A DNA stretch of 64,000 nt from Polaromonas sp. OV174 (GTDB taxonomy: Bacteria; Pseudomonadota; Gammaproteobacteria; Burkholderiales; Burkholderiaceae_C). Under the pieces are notes generated by a model. It searched no databases. It was not told the DNA's origin and saw only the letters and a list, made by a program, of their open reading frames with translations. The first letter of the stretch is position 1, and the number at the start of each line of letters is the position of its first letter. Shown here piece after piece: positions 29,499-37,660 of this stretch. The stretch covers positions 62,001 to 126,000 of the forward strand of contig NZ_FOKZ01000008.1 in the NCBI RefSeq assembly GCF_900112285.1. The letters are read 5' to 3'. The translations under genes were made by a program, and so were the position numbers.

Positions 29499-31469
29499 TC
29501 AATCGACCATGAGCGCCGCCACCCTGGCGCGCAGTGCCTCGGGCTGCACCTCTGCCGCCGCCATGGGTGCCCCGGCTTTCAGGCCCACGCGGCTCCACAT
29601 GCCGCGCCTGAAGGGCCGCACCATGGCGCCGCCCTTCTCGACCCGGCTGAAGAAGGAGCCCCACAAATTGGTCAGCGCCATGGGAATGACAGGCACATCC
29701 AGGCCATCACGCTCGGCGTTCTCCATGATTTTCATGATGCCGCCCCTGAACTCCTGCAGCGTGCCGTCTTTGGTGATGCCGCCCTCGGGAAAGATCGCCA
29801 GCAAATCGCCATCGCGCAGCACCTTGGCGGCCGCCTCAAAAGCCGCCTCGTAAGCCAGCGGGTCTTCAGCGCGCGGCGCAATAGGAATCGCCTTGGCCAG
29901 CCGGAATAGCCAGCCCAGCACCGGCATTTTGAAAATGCGGTGGTCCATCACAAAGTAGATGGGGCGCGGGCTGGCCGCCATCAGCAGCACCGGGTCGATA
30001 AAGCTGACATGGTTGCAGATCAGCACGGCCGCGCCCTGCGTCGGAATGTTGTCATCGCCCTTGACCCTGAAACGGTAAATGCAGCGTGACGCGATCAGCG
30101 CAATAAAGCGCAGCAGGTACTCGGGCACCAGCATGAAGATGTAAAACGCCACCACTGCATTGGCCAGGCCGACAAACAGGAAAATCTGCGGAATGCTGAA
30201 CTCGGCCTTGAGCAGCGCGCCGGCCAGGATGGCGCTGACGATCATGAACAGCGCATTGAGAATGTTGTTGGCGGCAATGATGCGGGCGCGGTGCGTAGGC
30301 TGGCTGCGCAGCTGGATCAGCGCATACATGGGCACGCTGTAAAGGCCGGCAAACAGGCTGAGCAGGGCCAGATCCATCATCACGCGCCAGTGGTAATGCC
30401 GGGCCATGAAACTGGCGACACCCATGATGTCGGAGGGCGGCAGGCCGCGCGATGCGAAATAAAGGTCTATCGCAAAAACACTCATGCCTATGGCGCCCAG
30501 CGGCACCAGCCCGATCTCGACATGGCGTTTGCTGAGCACCTCGCACAGCAAAGAACCAGTGGCAATGCCGATGGAAAAAACCACCAGCAGCAAGGACGCC
30601 ACCTGCTCATTGCCGTGCATCACCTCCTTGGCAAAGCTGGGGAACTGGCTCAGAAACACGGCACCGAAAAACCACATCCAGCTGATGCCCAACATGGAAC
30701 GAAACACCACCACATTGCTGTTGGCAAGCTTGAGGTTGCGCCAGGTTTCGCTGACGGGGTTCCAGTTGATCTTGAGGTTCGGGTCGGTGCTAGGGGCCAG
30801 CGGAATGAACTGGGCAACCACCCTGCCGGCCAATGCCAGCAGCACGCAGCCCATGGCCACATAGTCGGGCCCGACCTGGGGTATGGCCACGATCAGGCCT
30901 CCCACGATATTGCCCAGCAAGATGGCCACGAAGGTGCCCATCTCGACCATGCCATTGCCGCCCGTCAGCTCGCGCTCGTTCAGGGCCTGCGGCAGGTAGG
31001 CAAACTTGACCGGGCCAAACAGCGTGGAATGCAAGCCCATCATGAAGGTGCAGCCCAGCAGCACAGGCACTTGCACATTGACGTTCTTGCTCATGAAACC
31101 GAAAGCGGCAATCAGCATGATCACCACCTCCAGGTTTTTGACAAAACGGATCACGCGGGTTTTCTCAAACTTGTCGGTGAGCTGGCCGCTGGTGGCGGAG
31201 AACAGCAAAAAAGGCAGGATGAACAGCGCGCCAATCACCAGGCCGGCCAGCGCGGGCGGCAGCCAGCTCACACTGAGCTGGTAGGTCACCATCACGGTGA
31301 AGCCGAACTTGAACAGGTTGTCGTTGGCGGCACCCGAAAACTGGGTCCAGAAAAAAGGCGCAAAGCGGCGCTGCTTCAACAAGGCAAACTGGTTCGGGTG
31401 CTCGTGCAAAGGCGGCGGCGCCAACGACGCAGCTGCGGGGCTGTCCTGACCGGCTAAATCAACACTCAT
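29499..31469 (-). CDS. MFS transporter fused to 1-acylglycerol-3-phosphate acyltransferase (LplT-Aas-like)
   Basis: Likely lysophospholipid flipping and re-acylation in one polypeptide. Residues about 30-430 are a major-facilitator domain (start of TM1 region FAPFFWTQFSGAANDNLFKF, as in LplT). Residues about 440-656 are a PlsC-type acyltransferase with the catalytic HX4D motif NHVSFIDPVLL (about 486) and FPEGGITKDG (about 561). Compared with E. coli, where LplT and Aas are separate, the acyl-ACP synthetase part is missing. A good AGAGGAG precedes the start. It is divergent from an HTH regulator gene. Confidence 0.9.
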   Translation of the reverse strand: MSVDLAGQDSPAAASLAPPPLHEHPNQFALLKQRRFAPFFWTQFSGAANDNLFKFGFTVMVTYQLSVSWLPPALAGLVIGALFILPFLLFSATSGQLTDKFEKTRVIRFVKNLEVVIMLIAAFGFMSKNVNVQVPVLLGCTFMMGLHSTLFGPVKFAYLPQALNERELTGGNGMVEMGTFVAILLGNIVGGLIVAIPQVGPDYVAMGCVLLALAGRVVAQFIPLAPSTDPNLKINWNPVSETWRNLKLANSNVVVFRSMLGISWMWFFGAVFLSQFPSFAKEVMHGNEQVASLLLVVFSIGIATGSLLCEVLSKRHVEIGLVPLGAIGMSVFAIDLYFASRGLPPSDIMGVASFMARHYHWRVMMDLALLSLFAGLYSVPMYALIQLRSQPTHRARIIAANNILNALFMIVSAILAGALLKAEFSIPQIFLFVGLANAVVAFYIFMLVPEYLLRFIALIASRCIYRFRVKGDDNIPTQGAAVLICNHVSFIDPVLLMAASPRPIYFVMDHRIFKMPVLGWLFRLAKAIPIAPRAEDPLAYEAAFEAAAKVLRDGDLLAIFPEGGITKDGTLQEFRGGIMKIMENAERDGLDVPVIPMALTNLWGSFFSRVEKGGAMVRPFRRGMWSRVGLKAGAPMAAAEVQPEALRARVAALMVD

Positions 31470-31659
31470 GCATGACTCCTCTTTTCATTTTTTCCAGTAG
31501 ATGGGTGGCAATGCCTTGTCCCAACTTTGACACCGCAGCGCCGGGAAACCCAGAGCGATTCTCTCCTGATTTCTCGGGTACCCCCTCGGGCACATGAAGT
31601 CTGAGCGGCCCGGCAAAAAACGCTACCGCTTATCAGTACAGGTCGACAGGACAAGCCCC

Positions 31660-31697
31660 AAAGTATCGACAATCAATACTTTCCAGTATTTTTTACT
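31660..31697. promoter_or_regulatory. Inverted repeats upstream of the HTH regulator gene (operator candidate)
   Basis: Two short inverted repeats lie just before the HTH regulator start: AAAGTAT (31660-31666) with ATACTTT (31676-31682), and AGTA-TTTTT-TACT (31685-31697). Their location between divergent genes, and the neighbouring HTH protein, make them natural operator candidates. No experimental or family-specific consensus supports this, so it is inference. Confidence 0.35.
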
Positions 31698-31709
31698 TAG
31701 GGAGTTTGC

Positions 31710-32441
31710 ATGAGTAGCAGTGCCGACCTTGTGATCGCCCTGAAAAAGGAACTCAAGGCGGCGCAGATGACCTATGCCGATCTGGCGCGTGCGCTGGGCA
31801 TGGCCGAGTCCAGCGTCAAGCGCATGCTGGCCAAGGGCGACATGCCGCTGTCGCGCGTCGATGCGATTTGCCGCGCACTGAAACTGGACTTTGCCGAGCT
31901 GGCCAGGCGCGTGGCCGACGCGCAGCCGCTGCTGGCGCAACTGAGCGAGCACCAGGAAAAAGCCGTGGTGGCCGACAAGAAGCTGCTGCTGGTCGCCATT
32001 TGCGTGCTGTCGCAATGGACGCTGGAGCAGATCACCGGCAGCTACCGCCTGAGCGAGGCCGAGTGCATCAAATACCTGGCGCAGCTGGACCGCATAGGCA
32101 TCATCGAACTCAAGGCGCTGAACCGCTACCGGCTCAAGCTGGCCAAGACCTTTCGCTGGCGGGCCCATGGCGCGGTGATGGACTACTTTCGCGACAACGC
32201 CCTGCTGGACTATTTTTCCGGTGGCTTTGACGGCGGCGGGGAAGGCCTGCTGCTGGTGCACGGCGCCATCAGCCGCAGCCTGGCACCTTCGTTCATGGAG
32301 CGCATGCAGCGCGTGGCGCAAGACTTTGCCCAGCAGCACCAGACCGACCAAAAGCTGGCCGACAAGGACCGCGAAGGCTATACCCTGCTGCTAGCGATGC
32401 GAAGCTGGGAGTTTGAAGCCTTCGCCAACTTGCGGCGATGA
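31710..32441 (+). CDS. XRE-like helix-turn-helix transcriptional regulator
   Basis: A 243-residue regulator with an N-terminal lambda-repressor-like HTH (about residues 6-62): MTYADLARALGMAESSVKRM, then PLSRVDAICRALKLDF. The remaining part (about 75-243) is helical with a second winged-helix-like segment (LEQITGSYRLSEAECIKYLA). No ligand-binding domain is recognisable. A GGGAG Shine-Dalgarno precedes the ATG. Being divergent from the lysophospholipid transporter-acyltransferase gene, it may control that gene and itself. Confidence 0.85.
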   Translation: MSSSADLVIALKKELKAAQMTYADLARALGMAESSVKRMLAKGDMPLSRVDAICRALKLDFAELARRVADAQPLLAQLSEHQEKAVVADKKLLLVAICVLSQWTLEQITGSYRLSEAECIKYLAQLDRIGIIELKALNRYRLKLAKTFRWRAHGAVMDYFRDNALLDYFSGGFDGGGEGLLLVHGAISRSLAPSFMERMQRVAQDFAQQHQTDQKLADKDREGYTLLLAMRSWEFEAFANLRR

Positions 32442-32494
32442 AATCATCCTTAGAAAAGCTTTGACAAGACAGGCCTAGGCCGGTCAGAATCGCG

Positions 32495-32690
32495 GCTCAT
32501 GCAGGAGAGTGGATGGCCAGGCAAAACGCCTGATATCCCACCGAAGGCGCAAACTTCCATACACGCTCAGGTCCCGTACTGCATGCCATGAAAAGCCGTC
32601 TGGAGAGCCATCACAGCACGTGATGCACCGAAGGAGCAAGCCCGCGGCAAGTGCCGCGGCGTGAATCTCTCAGGTACCAAGGACAGGGGA
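32495..32690 (+). promoter_or_regulatory. Tandem glycine riboswitch
   Basis: Two successive glycine aptamers. Aptamer 1 has GGAGAG (32504-32509), CCACCGAAGGCGCAA (32538-32552) and GCTCAGG (about 32565-32571). Aptamer 2 has TGGAGAG (32601-32607), GCACCGAAGGAGCAAG (32625-32640), and CTCTCAGGTACCAAGGACAG in 32667-32686. These are the conserved features of the glycine riboswitch, in the usual tandem arrangement with a short linker. It lies upstream of a D-amino-acid dehydrogenase gene on the same strand. Most glycine riboswitches turn genes on when glycine binds. Confidence 0.93.
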
Positions 32691-32694
32691 AGCG

Positions 32695-32746
32695 GCAACC
32701 AGCGGAACGCGTGAGCGTGTTTCCGGCTTCAGGTTGCTACTTTTTT
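32695..32746 (+). terminator. Intrinsic terminator, likely riboswitch expression platform
   Basis: Immediately after aptamer 2 the sequence folds as nested stems: GCAACC (32695-32700) with GGTTGC (32732-32737), AGCGGAA with TTTCCGGCT, and ACGC-GTGA-GCGT at the tip, followed 3 nt later by TTTTTT (32741-32746). This is a convincing rho-independent terminator positioned to be switched by glycine binding. The distal stem strand and the T-run coincide with the left end of dispersed repeat R4. Confidence 0.75.
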
Positions 32747-32795
32747 AATAGCTGACTGCGCCCGTTCCGCTTGGACAATCTGTCTAAAAGGTTAT
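32734..32795 (-). repeat. AT-cored short dispersed repeat, copy R4
   Basis: Reverse-orientation copy TTGCTACTTTTTTAATAGCT then GACTGCGCCCGTTCCGCTTG, sharing ATAGCTNNCTGCGCCCG with the copies at 22.4 and 56.9 kb. It lies between the glycine riboswitch and the dehydrogenase start, overlapping the terminator T-tract. Apart from riboswitch, terminator and this repeat, the 358-bp gap 32442-32799 holds only the Shine-Dalgarno AAAGG. Confidence 0.65.
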
Positions 32796-32799
32796 CAAA

Positions 32800-34140
32800 A
32801 TGCGCGTTATTGTTCTCGGCAGCGGCCTGCTCGGCGTCAGCTCGGCCTGGTATCTTTCACAGCTCGGCCACGAGGTCACCGTGATCGACCGGCAAACCTC
32901 GCCGGCAGCGGAAACCAGCCATGCCAACGGCGGGCAAATCTCGGTCAGCCACGCCGAACCCTGGGCCAACCCCAGCGCTCCGTTCAAGGTCCTCAAGTGG
33001 CTGGGCAAGGAAGATGCGCCGCTGCTGTTTCGCCTGCGGGCCGATACGCGCCAGTGGGCCTGGGGCCTGCAGTTCCTGCGCGAATGCACGCCCGCCCGCA
33101 CCCGCCACAACATCCGTCAAATCGTGCAGCTGGGCACCTACAGCCGCGACATGCTGCAGCAGCTGCGCCAGGACACCGGCATCCAGTACGACCAGCGCAC
33201 GCAAGGCATTTTGCACTTCTATACCTCGCAGCAAGAGTTCGAAGGCGCACTGGAGCCCTCACGCCAGATGCGCGAACTGGGCTGCGAGCGCCGTGTCATT
33301 TCGGCCGACGAGGCGGTGGCCATAGAGCCGGCGCTGGCCACCATTCGCGGCCAACTGGCAGGCGCCACCTACACCGCCGAGGACGAATCGGGGGACGCCC
33401 GCAAATTCACACTGGAACTGGCCAAGCTCTGCGAAGCGCGTGGCGTGCGCTTTCTGATGGGCCACCACATCACGCGCCTGGTCAAAACCGGCGACCAGAT
33501 CAGCCAGATTGAGGCCACCGACCCGCAGGGCCGCTACCTGCAGCTGACGGCCGACAGCTACGTGCTGGCGGCGGGCAGCTTCAGCCCGGCACTGGCCGAG
33601 CCGCTGGGCCTGAAGCTGCCTATCTACCCGGCCAAGGGCTACTCGGTCACACTGCCGGTGATCGATTCTTCGCGCGCCTATGAGGTGTCACTGACCGACG
33701 ACGAATTCAAACTGGTCTTTAGCCGCTACACCAGCCAGGGCGAAGACCGCTTGCGCATTGCCGGCACGGCCGAGCTCAACGGCTACGACCGCCAGCTCAA
33801 CGAGGCCCGCTGCCAGGCCATTGTGCGGCGCGTGCAGAAACTCTTTCCCGGTGCGGCGGATGTGGACCGCGCGCAATTCTGGAGCGGCCTTCGCCCGGCC
33901 ACCCCAAGCAATGTGCCGCTGATCGGCCAAAGCCGCATCAGCAACCTGTTTCTGAACACCGGCCACGGCACGCTGGGCTGGACGCATGCCTGCGGTTCGG
34001 GCAAGGCAGTGGCAGACATCGTGAGCGGCCGCGTGCCGGAACTGGACTTTGCCTTCCAGGGCGATCCGTCAAACCGGTCTGCGCAGGCGTTTGGCCGCCG
34101 TCAAGCGCGTGCAGTAAACACCGTCAAGACGCCGGTATAG
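32800..34140 (+). CDS. dadA: D-amino-acid dehydrogenase (DadA family)
   Basis: FAD-dependent deaminating dehydrogenase for D-amino acids that feeds electrons to the respiratory chain. The 446-residue protein opens with the FAD fold MRVIVLGSGLLGVSSAWYL and continues with ETSHANGGQISVSHAEPWA, a DadA hallmark; the DAO C-terminal part has NTGHGTLGWTHACGSG. Control by a glycine riboswitch suggests glycine is a substrate, product-related signal or nitrogen cue, though DadA classically acts on D-alanine. Its 3' end overlaps the convergent FIST gene by 40 bp. A paralogue assignment (glycine-oxidase-like) is possible. Confidence 0.9.
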   Translation: MRVIVLGSGLLGVSSAWYLSQLGHEVTVIDRQTSPAAETSHANGGQISVSHAEPWANPSAPFKVLKWLGKEDAPLLFRLRADTRQWAWGLQFLRECTPARTRHNIRQIVQLGTYSRDMLQQLRQDTGIQYDQRTQGILHFYTSQQEFEGALEPSRQMRELGCERRVISADEAVAIEPALATIRGQLAGATYTAEDESGDARKFTLELAKLCEARGVRFLMGHHITRLVKTGDQISQIEATDPQGRYLQLTADSYVLAAGSFSPALAEPLGLKLPIYPAKGYSVTLPVIDSSRAYEVSLTDDEFKLVFSRYTSQGEDRLRIAGTAELNGYDRQLNEARCQAIVRRVQKLFPGAADVDRAQFWSGLRPATPSNVPLIGQSRISNLFLNTGHGTLGWTHACGSGKAVADIVSGRVPELDFAFQGDPSNRSAQAFGRRQARAVNTVKTPV

Positions 34141-35393
34141 CCATACAGCTGGTGGCCGGCAATTTCACCGCCGGCAAAAAACCCCACCAGCGGCACGTCG
34201 CCCAGGGCCCGCCGCACGATTTGCAGCTCGGCGCTGGGCGCACCGAAATGCGGCCCGCCCCGTCCTGAGCAGCTGACATAAATCGCGCCGGCAATGCGCC
34301 TGGCCAGATGCGGTGCCGACTCGGCTTCGGGCGCGTGCAGCGCACTGGCCAGTTCCAGCGAGAGTTCTTCCGGCTCCAGCTCCTCGCGAATTTCGGCGCA
34401 GACCCGGATCAGGTCGGCGCGTGCCGCCTCGGCGTTGCGTTCGCAAAACGCCAGCTTGCTGCCCACGCTGGGCAGCTCCGCAATGGCAATGCCCTTGCGC
34501 GCCGGATCCAGCCCGATCAGGTGGCGCACCACCACCTCGGCGCCAAACTGGCCGGCGTGCCTGATCTGCGCGTCCATCAGCCTGTCGGCCGATGGGCTCA
34601 GGCCGACCAGCGTCATGCGGACCTTGGCCAGCGCCTCGCGCGGCTGGTCCAGCGAAACCCCCAAGTCTTGCAGCAGCACATCCAGCGCGGGCTGGCCGTC
34701 CAGTCCGGTCACCACATTGGCTTCGCAGGCGGTGATCTCGTGATCGATCGAGACCGGGCGGCAGCCTTGCGTGACACGCGACATCAGCGCCATGCCGCCC
34801 GTTTCATCGCGGGCAAAGGCGACGCCGCTCAGGCCCCCGCTAAACACACCGCCGGCCGCCCCCTGGCCCTTGACATTGCCATGGCCGCTGAGCGCAAACT
34901 GCACCGTGCTGGAGCGGCTGGAGGCCAGGCCACCAAACACATAGCCGCTTTCGGTACGCTGGGCCATCTCGTCAATCAGCTCGGCCACATCGGGCGTCGC
35001 GGCATCGGCATGAATCAAGGCGGTATGCGCCGTGAACAGGCCACTGCGGGCCGGCGGCAGCGGCGACACGCCGGAGAACACCCGGTACTGGTCATGCGGC
35101 AATTCGCACAGCATCACGGCCAGCGCCGGCTCGTCAAAATACTCGACGTTGTTGGAGGCAATGCCCACGCCCACCGTGCCGCTCCAGTCGGTGATCTCAG
35201 GCAACTCGGCGCTCAGGTGATCGAGGATGTCTTGCGCATCGGCCGCGTAGTGGTCGGTGATGTAGAGCAGCGCCAGCGTGGGCGCGCTGGCGTAGTCCGG
35301 CAGGGCGAGGCAGGCGCGCAACTGCGCCAGCACCAGGGCGGCCGCCATCTGCCATTGCGGATGGGTGGCGTGGCCATAGGGAAAAAGTTTCAT
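34101..35393 (-). CDS. FIST-domain sensor protein
   Basis: Contains the FIST N domain (about residues 35-225) and FIST C domain (about 230-405), a predicted small-ligand sensory pair often found in signal-transduction proteins. Start chosen at MKLFPYGHATHPQWQMAAAL (430 residues), which matches the usual family beginning; 38 more open codons upstream lie inside a long inverted repeat and are unlikely to be coding. No output domain (kinase, GGDEF) is attached. It overlaps the end of dadA by 40 bp in convergent orientation. Confidence 0.85.
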   Translation of the reverse strand: MKLFPYGHATHPQWQMAAALVLAQLRACLALPDYASAPTLALLYITDHYAADAQDILDHLSAELPEITDWSGTVGVGIASNNVEYFDEPALAVMLCELPHDQYRVFSGVSPLPPARSGLFTAHTALIHADAATPDVAELIDEMAQRTESGYVFGGLASSRSSTVQFALSGHGNVKGQGAAGGVFSGGLSGVAFARDETGGMALMSRVTQGCRPVSIDHEITACEANVVTGLDGQPALDVLLQDLGVSLDQPREALAKVRMTLVGLSPSADRLMDAQIRHAGQFGAEVVVRHLIGLDPARKGIAIAELPSVGSKLAFCERNAEAARADLIRVCAEIREELEPEELSLELASALHAPEAESAPHLARRIAGAIYVSCSGRGGPHFGAPSAELQIVRRALGDVPLVGFFAGGEIAGHQLYGYTGVLTVFTARA

Positions 35394-35424
35394 GGACTGC
35401 GATGAGGCATTGAGATCAAAAAAT

Positions 35425-35613
35425 CCTGAAGTCCTGGCTAGCACTTCAGCACAGCGGGATCGAAACCCGATGAAAGCGATGGATTCGAGCCCAGGCCCAG
35501 GCGCCAACCGCAGGCATGGCGGTAGCCATGGCGAGGATTGGCAAGGACGGCATGGGTTCGAAGGCGCGCTTTCATGTTTCGATATTTCTGGGTTGGAGTA
35601 CTAGGACTTCAGG
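35425..35613. repeat. Long imperfect inverted repeat (about 190 bp) between phaM and the FIST gene
   Basis: Arms pair from the outside in: CCTGAAGTCCT (35425-35435) with AGGACTTCAGG (35603-35613); ATCGAAAC (35459-35466) with GTTTCGAT (35576-35583); ATGAAAGCG (35470-35478) with CGCTTTCAT (35567-35575); TTCGAGCCCA (35484-35493) with TGGGTTCGAA (35553-35562); GCCAA (35503-35507) with TTGGC (35538-35542); and CATGGC-GGTA-GCCATG at the centre (35515-35530). The right arm begins within the phaM stop codon. It may be a cruciform, a mobile-element remnant or a 3' RNA structure. Confidence 0.8.
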
Positions 35614-36433
35614 GGCTGGTTTTTCGGGCCGCCTTGCGGGCGGGGCTTTTGGCTTTGGCGGCCGCCTTGGGCGCGGCCCGGGCAGTGGTTTTCCCCGCCG
35701 CCGAGCTCGGCCTGGCCTGGCTGCCGCGCAGCGCCGTATTCATGGCCGCACGGGCGCCACCGGCGGCCGTCTCCGCCATGCCCTTGGCCAGACCGGTGGC
35801 CATGTCGGTGGCGGTTTTCACGGCGTCCTTGGCCAGCCCGCTGGCCATGTTTTTAGTCGCGTTCATGGCCGTCTTCTTGGCGGCATCCTTCATCGCCTCC
35901 GTGGCAATGGTCTGGAACTGCTGGGTCAGCGCACCCCACCACTGCATCGGATCGACCATGTTGGTGGCTGCGGTCGCTGTCTTGTCGGCTTTGGGCTTGC
36001 TAGAAGGAGAAGGGGCTGGGTCGCTAGGGGTTTGCGGCTCGGAAAAAGTCTTGGCCTTATCGGCCGCGCGCTGCGCACCTTCGGCCACACTCTCGGCCAC
36101 CTTGAACTTGAAGGCGTTGGCGACATCGCCCATGTTGAAGTTCATGCCCTTGAGGGTGGCCAGGGTCATCTTCTGCACCTCCAGGGCCTGGATGGTGGCC
36201 TTGAGCGCGCTGGCGTTCTGGTCGAGCCAGAACTGAACCGCCTTGAGCTCGTTGATGCGCTTGTCCAGTTCCTCCACATTGAGCGTGGGCGCCACCCAGT
36301 TCCCGAGGTTGGGCAGCTGCGGTATGTTTTGCGTCGCGCTGCCGGCCGCCTGCTTGGCCAGGTTTTGCAAAAAGTCAAAGCCGGGCACCAGCTTGCCAAA
36401 ACCGGGGAAAGAAAAATGGTCTGCTTCACTCAT
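35609..36433 (-). CDS. phaM: Polyhydroxyalkanoate granule-associated protein PhaM
   Basis: PhaM activates PHA synthase and links PHA granules to the nucleoid in Cupriavidus. The 274-residue protein has the PhaM N-terminal part (FSFPGFGKLVPGFDFLQNLA and NWVAPTLNVEELDKRINELK), a variable middle, and a Lys/Ala/Pro-rich C-terminus (KAAAKAKSPARKAARK) like the DNA-binding tail of PhaM. Shine-Dalgarno AGGAGA is well placed. The presence of PhaM implies that this organism stores polyhydroxyalkanoate, although no phaCAB genes are in the window. Confidence 0.87.
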   Translation of the reverse strand: MSEADHFSFPGFGKLVPGFDFLQNLAKQAAGSATQNIPQLPNLGNWVAPTLNVEELDKRINELKAVQFWLDQNASALKATIQALEVQKMTLATLKGMNFNMGDVANAFKFKVAESVAEGAQRAADKAKTFSEPQTPSDPAPSPSSKPKADKTATAATNMVDPMQWWGALTQQFQTIATEAMKDAAKKTAMNATKNMASGLAKDAVKTATDMATGLAKGMAETAAGGARAAMNTALRGSQARPSSAAGKTTARAAPKAAAKAKSPARKAARKTSP

Positions 36434-36603
36434 GAAAAAGTCTCCTGGCGGGTTGTGCCCTATGGCAGCAGTTGTATGGGATTGCTAGGGTCACGAGAGG
36501 GCTATCGCCCCCGCATGCGCCTTCATTGTGCAACGGCGCAGGGGCACGTCAACCGATTTTTATCGTCAATCGCGGCGGCCAGCGGGCCTGCTAAGCTTGG
36601 CTG

Positions 36604-37017
36604 ATGAAAAGCCTGTTTCACCTCGCCTTTAACGTTACAGACCTGGATCTGGCACGCCGCTTTTATGGCGATGTGCTGGGCTGCGCCGAGGGCCGCAGCA
36701 CCGCCACCTGGGTCGACTTTGACTTCTTCAGCCACCAGATCTCCCTGCATCTGGGCACGCCCTTCAAGACCGAACGCACCGGCCATGTGGGCGACATTCT
36801 GGTGCCCATGCCGCATTTCGGACTGGTGCTGGCACTGCCCGACTGGCAGGCGCTGGCGCAGCGCCTGCAGGCAGCGCACACAGAATTTGTGCTGGCGCCG
36901 CAGGTGCGCTTTGAAGGCCAGCCCGGCGAGCAATGGACCATGTTTTTTTGCGACCCCTTCGGCAACCCGATAGAGATCAAGGGCTTTCGCTCACTGGACA
37001 CGCTTTATGCGGCCTGA
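36604..37017 (+). CDS. VOC-family (glyoxalase/dioxygenase fold) protein
   Basis: A 137-residue single-domain vicinal-oxygen-chelate protein. The first half carries a probable metal ligand in FHLAFNVTDLDLARRFYGDV, and the C-terminus has the characteristic FCDPFGNPIEIKGF with the terminal Glu ligand. Substrate unknown; single-domain VOC proteins include lactoylglutathione lyases, antibiotic-resistance proteins and dioxygenases. marC follows after 17 bp. Confidence 0.88.
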   Translation: MKSLFHLAFNVTDLDLARRFYGDVLGCAEGRSTATWVDFDFFSHQISLHLGTPFKTERTGHVGDILVPMPHFGLVLALPDWQALAQRLQAAHTEFVLAPQVRFEGQPGEQWTMFFCDPFGNPIEIKGFRSLDTLYAA

Positions 37018-37034
37018 GCCGGCCGCTTGACGCC

Positions 37035-37634
37035 ATGGCCTACACCTTTGCCTCCGCCACGGTGTTGCTGCTGCTGATCACGGATCCGCTGGGCAACATT
37101 CCTATCTTCGTCAATGCGCTCAAGGGCGTGGCCCCCGAGCGCCGCATGTGGGTCATTCTGCGCGAGGTGCTGATCGCCTTTTTGCTGCTGCTGGCCTTTA
37201 TGTTTGTCGGCGACGGTTTTCTGCGCCTGATGAACCTGAGCGATCTGTCGCTGCAGATCGCCGGTGCGGTGGTCATGTTTCTTATCGCACTGCGCATGAT
37301 TTTTCCGTCGAGTCAGCCCGATGGCACGCCGCCCCTGCAGGGCGAACCGCTGATCGTGCCGCTGGCGATTCCGGCGCTGGCCGGCCCCTCGGCCCTGGCC
37401 ACGGTGATGCTGCTGGTATCGCAAGCGCCGGAGCGGCGCATGGAATGGGTGGCCGCGCTGAGCGTGACCATGGTGGTCTGCGCCGTGGTGCTGGTGCTGT
37501 CCGAGCGGATTCAGCGCATTGCCGGCGACCGTGTCATGATGGCCTTTGAACGCCTGATGGGACTGATCCTGGTGGCCATCTCGGTGGAAATGTTTTTGCG
37601 CGGCATACGGCTGTTCGTGACGCAGCTGCCCTGA
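37035..37634 (+). CDS. MarC-family integral membrane protein
   Basis: Six-helix inner-membrane protein of the MarC/YhgN/YchE family, whose biochemical role is unsettled. The 199-residue protein starts MAYTFASATVLLLLITDPLG and has the family motif LLITDPLGNIPIF in the first helix and LAIPALAGPSALATVML in the middle. Longer in-frame extension runs into the VOC gene and is rejected. Confidence 0.9.
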   Translation: MAYTFASATVLLLLITDPLGNIPIFVNALKGVAPERRMWVILREVLIAFLLLLAFMFVGDGFLRLMNLSDLSLQIAGAVVMFLIALRMIFPSSQPDGTPPLQGEPLIVPLAIPALAGPSALATVMLLVSQAPERRMEWVAALSVTMVVCAVVLVLSERIQRIAGDRVMMAFERLMGLILVAISVEMFLRGIRLFVTQLP

Positions 37635-37641
37635 AGCAAGG

Positions 37642-37660
37642 GCCGCCGCGCAAGGGCGGC
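37642..37660. terminator. Hairpin between convergent marC and FAH-family genes
   Basis: Stem GCCGCC (37642-37647) / GGCGGC (37655-37660) with a 7-nt loop in the 25-bp gap between convergent genes, touching the stop codon of the minus-strand gene. No T-run follows, so its strength as a terminator is uncertain. Confidence 0.4.
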
